Made by a program: the position numbers and the translations under genes. The notes beneath the pieces were generated by a model. The model did no database searches. It saw only the letters and a list, made by a program, of their open reading frames with translations, and was not told the origin of the DNA. Source: Candidatus Cloacimonadota bacterium (lineage in GTDB: Bacteria > Cloacimonadota > Cloacimonadia > Cloacimonadales > TCS61). From it: DNA of 5,937 nt. This document shows, one piece after another, positions 1 to 5,599 of this stretch. The number at the start of each line of letters is the position of its first letter. The stretch's first letter is position 1. The stretch lies in the NCBI GenBank assembly GCA_030626645.1, contig DAOUTP010000121.1, forward strand, positions 1-5,937, in the 5' to 3' direction.

Positions 1-1
1 C

Positions 2-817
2 AAAAACTTCCGGAAAGAAACATATCTCGGTTTCAATCGGGAAGCAAACTATAAAAGATTCATTATCCCTGAAACGGAAGTAAAAGACTATTTCACATTC
101 CCGGAAGAAGGTATGGGAATTGGAATTGCCTCACGGATCGCTTCAATTGGAATTTATAATAATGCAGCATTAACTGAATATGTGAATCAGGTCGGTAACA
201 TTGTGGTTGAAGCTACCGATGTTTATGATATTAATTACAAATTCTTCATATTGGATATTGATGAGGTTAATGGATATTCATGTCCGGGTGGGATCGTTTT
301 TATTACGCTGGGAATGCTGAAAATGATAAGGACAGAAGCCGAACTGGCTTGCGTATTGGCTCATGAAATTGCTCATGTTGCACAACATCATGGTATGTTG
401 GAAATGGAAGAGCGTAAACATCATATTATGGCGGATAATGCTTATGGCGAAATGGACGAAGAGATGGATTCAATGGGAATAGAACAGGATAAGGAATTCC
501 TGAGTGTTGAGCAGGAAATGGAAGAACTCTGCTTTAATATCTACGAAACAATTGTGAGCGGAAGATTGCATTCTTATGAAAAAGAAGCTGATGAACTGGC
601 AGTTCTTTACGCATCACGAGCAGGTTATGATGGCAGACAAATGCTGAATTTATTGCAAAGATTAAAACACTCATCCTCCAAAACAAATAACGAACATTAT
701 ACTCAGGAACAAATTGAAGAACGGATTGAAAGAATTAGCGAAAACCTAACTTCACTACCATTAAGTATTGATCTATTTGATTTTAAAGATAGATGGAATC
801 GGAGAGCAGGATTTTAG
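2..817 (+). CDS. M48-family zinc metallopeptidase, 5'-truncated at window edge
   Basis: Zinc-dependent endopeptidase of the M48 family (HtpX/Oma1/BepA-like), which usually works in envelope protein quality control. The frame is open from base 2 with no stop, so the ATG at 113 is very likely internal; it has no convincing ribosome binding site, and 37 further residues precede it. Counting from that internal Met, the zinc motif HEIAH is at residues 84-88 (DNA 362-376) inside VLAHEIAHVAQHHG, and the probable third ligand is E156 in SYEKEAD, the family's E-x-x-A-D element. The segment before HExxH (NGYSCPGGIVFITLGML) is the usual M48 substrate-edge strand, and YVNQVGNIV is the typical helix before the catalytic domain. 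A Glu/Met-rich insert at about 95-140 separates the two zinc motifs. No membrane helix is visible in the part present. It lies on the opposite strand to all the other genes, converges on the gene at 968, and probably marks the chromosome next to the cassette array. Family assignment is firm; the physiological substrate is unknown. Confidence 0.9.
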   Translation, partial: KNFRKETYLGFNREANYKRFIIPETEVKDYFTFPEEGMGIGIASRIASIGIYNNAALTEYVNQVGNIVVEATDVYDINYKFFILDIDEVNGYSCPGGIVFITLGMLKMIRTEAELACVLAHEIAHVAQHHGMLEMEERKHHIMADNAYGEMDEEMDSMGIEQDKEFLSVEQEMEELCFNIYETIVSGRLHSYEKEADELAVLYASRAGYDGRQMLNLLQRLKHSSSKTNNEHYTQEQIEERIERISENLTSLPLSIDLFDFKDRWNRRAGF

Positions 818-826
818 GATTGTTGT

Positions 827-950
827 TTATCGGGAACTGCGTGTTGCGGAATTATCCTGCAGACAATACATAACACAACTCCCTAAATTTAACTTCTCTT
901 GAAGTTTAAACATAATAAGACACAACAACTACAAAAGCAGAGTTATAGCC
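827..950. repeat. Degenerate attC-like palindrome, array-end site (site 1)
   Basis: This intergenic stretch lies between the converging M48 and lipoprotein genes. Its right end, GTTATAGCC (942-950), extends to TTATAGCCAAGT and is the exact reverse complement of 1771-1782 on the far side of the lipoprotein gene. Its left part, CTGCGTGTTGCGG (837-849), resembles the left arm of site 2 (GGCGTGTGCGG). Arm pairing is weak: CTGC 837-840 with GCAG 937-940, and GTTG 843-846 with CAAC 926-929. Inside is a small hairpin, AACTTC (891-896)/GAAGTT (901-906) with a TCTT loop. It looks like the last, eroded member of the palindrome family. The left boundary is uncertain. Confidence 0.45.
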
Positions 951-967
951 AAGTATAAACTTATGAA

Positions 968-1747
968 TCACTTTAGTCTTTTTGTAATTCTTTCAATTAT
1001 TTTATTTATTGTGATATTTGGATCATGCGTGGATTTCATACCGGATAGAAAATAATTCTCTTCAAGATAATATTCACTAACAAAATAAACATCATTATTT
1101 TGAGCACAATTCCATTGACTAAGAGCTAAAGAAATGTAACCTTCTTCTATATCAAGACTATCTAACCAATCATTAGTATATAAGAATTCACGAATTGAAG
1201 GATCGAGTTCATAATAAATCAATTCATCATAATTTTCATTTGTTATTTCTGTTTCAGTTATAAATCCCTGATTTAAATTGTTAATTGAAATATTCCATTC
1301 AATTAGATATTGTTCTCCAATGATGAGTGAATCCGGAAAAGAAATATTAACTGAGTATGGTCTTTGCAGAGTAGCTGTGGAACTTTCACCATTAATAGTT
1401 AATATAAAATCGTAGTATTCACCTTCTAAACATGGATATATTGCTAAAAATGCATAAAAAAATGGAGCTAACTCAACATCATTGCCATTAATCTGTAAGC
1501 TAACATCATCGACGCTTAGTGAGTCAGGACCACTAGAGGTTGGCATAATGAAAATTAAATCTTCTCCACTTTCATACGTATCACAAATTAAAGCCAGTGT
1601 ATATTCATAATTATCAAAATCAACCTGATAAGGACCAACAAGAGGAATATCCTCCTTATCATTTCCATTATTAAATAAAGAGCATCCCAAAATTAAAATC
1701 ATAATTACAAATAATCCTATGACAAATTTCAAATTAACATTATTCAT
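968..1747 (-). CDS. Putative lipoprotein of unknown function (cassette gene)
   Basis: 259-residue predicted lipoprotein. A short N-terminus with one lysine is followed by a hydrophobic stretch (about residues 8-20) ending in the lipobox LILG-C, with lipidated Cys22. Ser at +2 would, by the E. coli rule, permit outer-membrane sorting. The mature part is acidic, rich in Asn, Glu, Ile and Tyr, with alternating hydrophobic stretches suggesting beta-sandwich structure; the segment around YSVNISFPDSLIIGEQYLIEW reads like an Ig-like strand pair. I recognise no named family, and it lacks the C-terminal sorting domain of its two neighbours. The start is the ATG at 1747, five bases after GGAGG. A longer reading from TTG at 1759 is rejected because that codon overlaps the Shine-Dalgarno. 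The stop at 968 lies 13 bases from palindrome site 1 and the start 23 bases from site 2. No other gene shares its transcript within the module. Lipoprotein call fairly sure, function unknown. Confidence 0.82.
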   Translation of the reverse strand: MNNVNLKFVIGLFVIMILILGCSLFNNGNDKEDIPLVGPYQVDFDNYEYTLALICDTYESGEDLIFIMPTSSGPDSLSVDDVSLQINGNDVELAPFFYAFLAIYPCLEGEYYDFILTINGESSTATLQRPYSVNISFPDSLIIGEQYLIEWNISINNLNQGFITETEITNENYDELIYYELDPSIREFLYTNDWLDSLDIEEGYISLALSQWNCAQNNDVYFVSEYYLEENYFLSGMKSTHDPNITINKIIERITKRLK

Positions 1748-1752
1748 GAATT

Positions 1753-1757
1753 CCTCC
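1753..1757 (-). promoter_or_regulatory. Shine-Dalgarno GGAGG fixing the lipoprotein start
   Basis: On the minus strand GGAGG is followed by AATTC and then ATG at 1747, which is ideal spacing. It overlaps the upstream in-frame TTG (1757-1759) and so argues for the shorter 259-residue protein. Confidence 0.8.
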
Positions 1758-1770
1758 AATAATTATTTTC

Positions 1771-1912
1771 ACTTGGCTATAATGTTTGGCGTGTGCGGCG
1801 GGAATCCGGCAGTTGCCGGATCACGCCCAAAACAAACCGACCAGCCGTTTGAATCGGCAGATTCAAACCGAAAAGAACAAATATACTACCCACTGACACG
1901 CCTGTTAGCAGC
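1771..1912. repeat. attC-like long palindrome with two nested hairpins (site 2)
   Basis: Imperfect inverted repeat filling the gap between the lipoprotein gene and the FG-GAP gene. The inner arm GGCGTGT (1788-1794) pairs perfectly with ACACGCC (1896-1902). Two perfect hairpins sit inside: ATCCGGCA/TGCCGGAT (1804-1811/1814-1821, GT loop) and GTTTGAATC/GATTCAAAC (1847-1855/1860-1868, GGCA loop). The outer ends do not match each other: the left end is ACTTGGCTATAA (1771-1782) and the right end GTTAGCAGC (1904-1912). Each instead matches the far end of the adjacent gene module. The spacing resembles the R/L-box arrangement of attC sites, with an unpaired GTTT on the left against T on the right. 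It is visibly more GC-rich than the flanking genes. No U-tract follows, so it is not a typical intrinsic terminator. Confidence 0.65.
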
Positions 1913-1917
1913 ATTTC

Positions 1918-3672
1918 CTATTTCAATAAAATACATTTCTTAACTAATTCAGCTTTATCATTAACTTTCAGCTTGTATAAGTACACTCCTGAGCTTACTT
2001 GTTTTCCAGAAGCATCTTCTCCATTCCATATGATTGAATGCTCTCCAGTTGCTATTTGATCACTTAAAAGGGATTTTATCTTCTGCCCTTTAATGTTGTA
2101 AATGGAAAGATCAACATTAGAATCATTTTGGATAGAAAATTTAATTGTTGTAGATGGATTGAATGGATTAGGATGGTTGTCAAGAAGTGTAAGACCTTTT
2201 GCTAAGAGATAATTGTCGGCATTAACTACAGCCACTAATACAAAATCTGCTGTTACAGTCTCTGTAGCAACTACAGTTACTTGAACATTCTCTGGAATAA
2301 CGTATCCCTCCAAATAGCAGGAAACAGTATAGTCACCAGCTTCTACTTCAACTTCATATTCACCATTAATACCTGTATATGTGTTATATGCTCCAGCAGT
2401 GATCTCGGCATTTTCCAGCAAATTCCCTTCATTATCGGTGGCTGTACCGGCAATATAACCTGTAGTGGAAATTAATTCATAAACATAGACAGCACCGGCA
2501 TCTTCATAATTCGTATCGTTGCGAGGACTACCTATAAATGCAAAGTCATCTGAGAAATCAACAACATAAGCAAACTGATCTTCATTGGCTATATCAGATG
2601 CCTGCAAGATTGCTGTTTCTTGCCAACTTTCTAAAATATTCTTAAACATATAAGCAGAACCTGCAATGTAAGGTGTAAAAGCTATATTTCCATTGGAGCC
2701 TACTATGAGGATATCGCCTGCAATATCAATTGAGTTCCCAAAATGCTTTTGTACACCTGCATCAGATGCAGTTAGTTTTATGTCTTGTTCCCATATACCT
2801 GAATTACGCCCAAAAACATATGCAGCACCAGACCAAGTTCCGTCATCACTTTTATAATCTGCTCCAATAGCGGCATATTCTCCTGAAATACTCACTGATG
2901 CCCCAAATCGGTCCCCAAGTACTGCATCTAACGACTCTATTTGTTGAGTTTGTTCCCAATCTCCTAAATTATTGTAAAAGATATATGCCGTACCTGAATT
3001 TGCTCCACTATTATTTGCACTACCATCAGCGCCAATAATAGCATGATCATCGGATATACCAACCGATATTCCGAAACGGTCATTTTCATTACCATCAGAC
3101 GCTGTAAGTTTTGTTGTCTCTGTCCAGATTCCTTCATCATTATAAAAAACATAGGCAGAACCGGATTCGCTTCCACTGTCATCATTACCATATGCACTAA
3201 TAATTGCATAATCATCGGATATACTCATTGAAGTTCCAAAAAAATCTTCAGCTTCTCCATCAGAGGCAATAAGTATTGATGTTTCAGTCCAGGTTCCCGC
3301 ATCATTATAAAATACGTAGACTTTTCCTGCATAGTTATTCCCCCATAATGAATTTGCAAATGCATAATCACCTGAGATAGTTACGGTTAAGGCGAAAAAA
3401 TCATTGGTTTGACCATCTGAGGCAGTAATCTTTTGATACTGTTCCCATGTCCCTCCATTATTGTGAAAAATGTAGGCAGATCCGGAATTTTCTCCATTTT
3501 CATCATCGTAACAAGCACCAATAATTGCATAATCTCCTGAAACGGCAACAGCACTTCCAAAATAATCTTCTGCTGCTATATCATCTGAGATTAACCTTTG
3601 CGTTTCAATAACTTGTGCTTGCGCTACAGATAAAAAAGCTAGCATTCCTATTAGACAAATTGTCATTTTCAT
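1918..3672 (-). CDS. Secreted FG-GAP beta-propeller protein with C-terminal sorting domain (cassette gene)
   Basis: 584-residue predicted surface or secreted protein. A Sec signal peptide covers residues 1-19 (cleavage AQA|QV). Seven FG-GAP/integrin-alpha-like repeats follow at about 34-400, each about 52-56 residues with the pattern D-x-F-G, (S/A)ISGDYAIIGA, an Asp/Asn/Gly-rich loop and GSAY(V/I)F; seven copies suit a seven-bladed propeller. The Asp/Asn-rich loops (for example DDENGEN at 56-62) could bind calcium. Next is a carboxypeptidase-regulatory-like beta-sandwich (about 403-480: GYIAGTATDNEGNLLENAEI, then TGINGEYEVEVEAGDY). Last is a FlgD-Ig-like/type IX-type sorting domain (about 498-584) with PNPFNPSTTI, IKGQ, SSGVYLYKL and terminal KKCILLK. 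The ATG at 3672 follows AAGGAG at six bases. A 14-base AT palindrome (AATAAAATTTTATT, 3691-3704) lies between the Shine-Dalgarno and site 3. The stop is four bases from site 2. Adhesion or ligand binding is inferred from the fold; the ligand is unknown. Confidence 0.88.
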   Translation of the reverse strand: MKMTICLIGMLAFLSVAQAQVIETQRLISDDIAAEDYFGSAVAVSGDYAIIGACYDDENGENSGSAYIFHNNGGTWEQYQKITASDGQTNDFFALTVTISGDYAFANSLWGNNYAGKVYVFYNDAGTWTETSILIASDGEAEDFFGTSMSISDDYAIISAYGNDDSGSESGSAYVFYNDEGIWTETTKLTASDGNENDRFGISVGISDDHAIIGADGSANNSGANSGTAYIFYNNLGDWEQTQQIESLDAVLGDRFGASVSISGEYAAIGADYKSDDGTWSGAAYVFGRNSGIWEQDIKLTASDAGVQKHFGNSIDIAGDILIVGSNGNIAFTPYIAGSAYMFKNILESWQETAILQASDIANEDQFAYVVDFSDDFAFIGSPRNDTNYEDAGAVYVYELISTTGYIAGTATDNEGNLLENAEITAGAYNTYTGINGEYEVEVEAGDYTVSCYLEGYVIPENVQVTVVATETVTADFVLVAVVNADNYLLAKGLTLLDNHPNPFNPSTTIKFSIQNDSNVDLSIYNIKGQKIKSLLSDQIATGEHSIIWNGEDASGKQVSSGVYLYKLKVNDKAELVKKCILLK

Positions 3673-3703
3673 TCAGTTCTCCTTACTTTTAATAAAATTT
3701 TAT

Positions 3704-3759
3704 TGCTGCTAATGTTCTGTGTATGCTGTGGAAATCTACAGATACACCTATTAGCAGCA
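3704..3759. repeat. Compact attC-like palindrome (site 3)
   Basis: The shortest and best-paired member of the family. The outer arms TGCTGCTAAT (3704-3713) and ATTAGCAGCA (3750-3759) pair over 10 bases. An asymmetric unpaired spacer follows, GTTCT on the left against CT on the right. GTGTAT (3719-3724) then pairs with ATACAC (3742-3747). One bulged G at 3725 is followed by CTGTGG/CTACAG (3726-3731/3736-3741, one G·T pair) and an AAAT loop. Outer stem, unpaired spacer, inner stem and an extrahelical base, in that order, is the known architecture of folded integron attC sites. It fills the gap between the FG-GAP gene and the LRR gene. Confidence 0.7.
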
Positions 3760-3765
3760 TCCTTT

Positions 3766-5439
3766 TCATTTCAATAGCAAGCATTTTTTTATAGAATGAG
3801 TTTTTCCACTAACATTCAATTTAAAAAAATACATACCAGAACTAACTTCATTATTTAAAGTATCACTTCCATTCCAAAAAATTGATTTTTCTCCCGCAGT
3901 TTGATATTGATTAACTAATGAATTAACCATCTGACCTTTGATATTGAATATTTCAATTCTTATAAAACCGGAGTCATTAAGATTATATCTAATTGTTGTG
4001 GATGGGTTGAAAGGATTAGGAAAATTACCAACTATTTGAGAAGCGTTTAAAGAGTAGATTTGATTGTCAGTAGAAACTGGATTTCCAACAGCAAAATGCC
4101 ACAGACCACTCCATATTGTATCTGTTTCTGTAATTGCTCTTACTCGCCACCAATAATTTGTATCTTCATTCAAATTTGGAGTAAAAGAATAAAGTGTGTT
4201 GTTGATAACTGTACCTGTTCCAACATTTAGTAGGTTTTCACTTGTCTCTCCTAACCATACATCATAAGTTACTTCTCGAGTTGGAAAATTTCCGCTCCAT
4301 TCCAAAGTAGTATCTATTGGAACTTCTATTGCATTCCGAACAGGATTAGGGTAGCAAGCAGCGTAAACATTTGGATTTGATGAATAAATCAACGCTTCAA
4401 ATTCTCTGTCTTCCAAAATTGGAATGTGAACATCAAGTGCTTCCTGAGAAAGAAAGTTATTAATTAAAAATATTGTATCTCCAGAACCGAGTCCGGTATT
4501 CTCAACAAGAGCAAAAATATCACTTATTTCATTAGAATTTAAATATAAAAGAGTCAAATTTATTAAATAGGAAACCGCAGAAATGTCACTGATTTGATTT
4601 TCAACTAAATTAAGAGTCGTTAAATTGGTTAATCCAGAAACAGGAGAAATGTCACTTATTTGATTACCAGCTAAAATAAGACCAGTCAACTCTGTCAATC
4701 CAGAAACAGTAGAAATATCAATGATTTGATTACCGCCTAAATTAAAAGAAGTCAAATTAGTTAAATCGGAAACCGCAGAAATATCACTGATTTGATTAGA
4801 GGATAAGCTAAGAGAAGTCAAATTAGTTAAATCGGAAACAGCAGAAATATCAATGATTTGATTAGCATAAAAATGAAGAGATGTTAAATTTGTTAAACCT
4901 GAAACCGCAGAAATATCGTTAACTTGATTTTCATTTAAATTAAGATAAGTCAAATTGTTCAATTCAGAAACCGCAGAAATATCGTTAACTTGATTTTCAT
5001 TTAAATTAAGATAAGTCAAATTGTTCAATTCAGAAACAGCAGAAATATCACTAATCTGATTTTCATCTAAATTAAGAGAAGTTAAATTATTCAATCCAGA
5101 AACCGCAGAAATATCACTGATTTGATTATCCATTAAATTAAGAGTAGCCAAATTCATTAAATTGGAAACAGCAGAGATATCATCTATTTGATTAACAAAT
5201 AATTCAAGAGAAGTAACATTAACTAAATATTGAGCTCCTTCAATTGATGATATTCCAGCAAGAAATGCCCACAATGTACCGGTTATTCCATTTAGGTCTT
5301 CAATTGTTGGTTCATAATCTGGTGGTTGACCCAGGTTTTGATTAATTTTTTCTTTGAAGTTTTCATCAGGAATAAGTTGTCCATACAAATTTAGCCCTAA
5401 AAAACTAATTACGATGATCAGAAATACTTGCTTTTTCAT
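3766..5439 (-). CDS. Secreted internalin-like leucine-rich-repeat protein with C-terminal sorting domain (cassette gene)
   Basis: 557-residue predicted surface or secreted protein. Signal peptide at about 1-20 (KK, a hydrophobic core, then LYG|QLIPD). A short cap (about 22-71, starting IPDENFKEKI) is typical of bacterial SDS22/internalin-type LRR proteins. Eleven 22-residue repeats follow (72-313), consensus L-(T/N)-NLT-x-L-x-L-x-x-NQISDISAVSG, which should form a curved protein-binding solenoid. Next come a fibronectin-III-like domain (about 370-450, with TTLEWS, YDVWLGE and NYWWRVRA) and a FlgD-Ig-like/type IX-type sorting domain (about 472-557) with PNPFNPSTTI, IKGQ, SSGMYFFKL and KKCLLLK. 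That last domain is clearly homologous to the one in the neighbouring FG-GAP protein. The ATG at 5439 is preceded by AGGAGG (5444-5449) at four bases. The stop lies six bases from site 3 and the start 21 bases from site 4. The role is probably adhesion or protein-protein binding at the surface; partner unknown. Confidence 0.9.
   Translation of the reverse strand: MKKQVFLIIVISFLGLNLYGQLIPDENFKEKINQNLGQPPDYEPTIEDLNGITGTLWAFLAGISSIEGAQYLVNVTSLELFVNQIDDISAVSNLMNLATLNLMDNQISDISAVSGLNNLTSLNLDENQISDISAVSELNNLTYLNLNENQVNDISAVSELNNLTYLNLNENQVNDISAVSGLTNLTSLHFYANQIIDISAVSDLTNLTSLSLSSNQISDISAVSDLTNLTSFNLGGNQIIDISTVSGLTELTGLILAGNQISDISPVSGLTNLTTLNLVENQISDISAVSYLINLTLLYLNSNEISDIFALVENTGLGSGDTIFLINNFLSQEALDVHIPILEDREFEALIYSSNPNVYAACYPNPVRNAIEVPIDTTLEWSGNFPTREVTYDVWLGETSENLLNVGTGTVINNTLYSFTPNLNEDTNYWWRVRAITETDTIWSGLWHFAVGNPVSTDNQIYSLNASQIVGNFPNPFNPSTTIRYNLNDSGFIRIEIFNIKGQMVNSLVNQYQTAGEKSIFWNGSDTLNNEVSSGMYFFKLNVSGKTHSIKKCLLLK
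4501..5226 (-). repeat. Eleven in-frame 66-bp tandem repeats encoding the LRR solenoid
   Basis: The period is exactly 66 bases (22 codons), with no indels across eleven copies. Copies four and five (4967-5032 and 4901-4966) are identical at every base, and identity runs on for five more bases (4901-4971 equals 4967-5037), while the other copies differ at several positions. This indicates a recent duplication or conversion inside an older array. Confidence 0.9.
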
Positions 5440-5460
5440 TTTTCCTCCTATTTTCTAAGT

Positions 5461-5592
5461 TGCTGCTAATGTTCCAGCACGCTGCGGGATCGGAACGATC
5501 CCAACACGACCGAACAAACCGCTAAACCCTGAACCGGAAGGTTCAGGACAAAAGCACTGCGAGACCAAACTGCCGACACGCTTGTTATGGGC
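5461..5592. repeat. attC-like long palindrome with two nested hairpins (site 4)
   Basis: Same layout as site 2. The left end is TGCTGCTAAT (5461-5470), followed by GTTCCAGCACGCTG. The right end is GACACGCTT then GTTATGGGC (5584-5592). Two perfect internal hairpins are GGGATCG/CGATCCC (5486-5492/5496-5502, GAA loop) and CCTGAACC/GGTTCAGG (5528-5535/5540-5547, GGAA loop). Between them lies AACAAACCG, also present in site 2 (1831-1839). The outer ends do not match each other. The left end matches the far end of the LRR module (3750-3759); the right end should match something beyond the window. The inner arms pair poorly compared with sites 2 and 3. Confidence 0.62.
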
Positions 5593-5599
5593 AATTTTA

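Noticed and set aside
113..115. ATG at 113 as start of the metallopeptidase
   Set aside because: The same frame is open to the window edge with plausible coding sequence, and no ribosome binding site precedes it.
1748..1759. Upstream TTG start for the lipoprotein
   Set aside because: The TTG overlaps the GGAGG Shine-Dalgarno that is ideally spaced for the ATG at 1747, and the shorter form gives a better lipoprotein signal.
1771..1912. Intrinsic transcription terminators at the intergenic hairpins
   Set aside because: None of the hairpins is followed by a T-tract on the appropriate strand. The gene-to-gene matching of their ends is better explained by recombination sites, though some effect on transcription is possible.
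1719..1943. 74-residue plus-strand reading frame
   Set aside because: It runs through palindrome site 2 and overlaps the ends of two well-supported minus-strand genes. It has no Shine-Dalgarno and its composition is dictated by the hairpins.
2281..3231. Three small open frames (two plus, one minus) within the FG-GAP gene
   Set aside because: All are shadows of the repeat-rich 584-residue coding frame, with low-complexity products and no ribosome binding sites.
3691..3704. AATAAAATTTTATT palindrome as an operator
   Set aside because: It is a simple AT palindrome seen once, in an AT-rich leader, with no recognisable promoter beside it; probably chance.
827..5592. CRISPR array
   Set aside because: The repeats are kilobases apart, imperfect, variable in length and separated by protein-coding genes.
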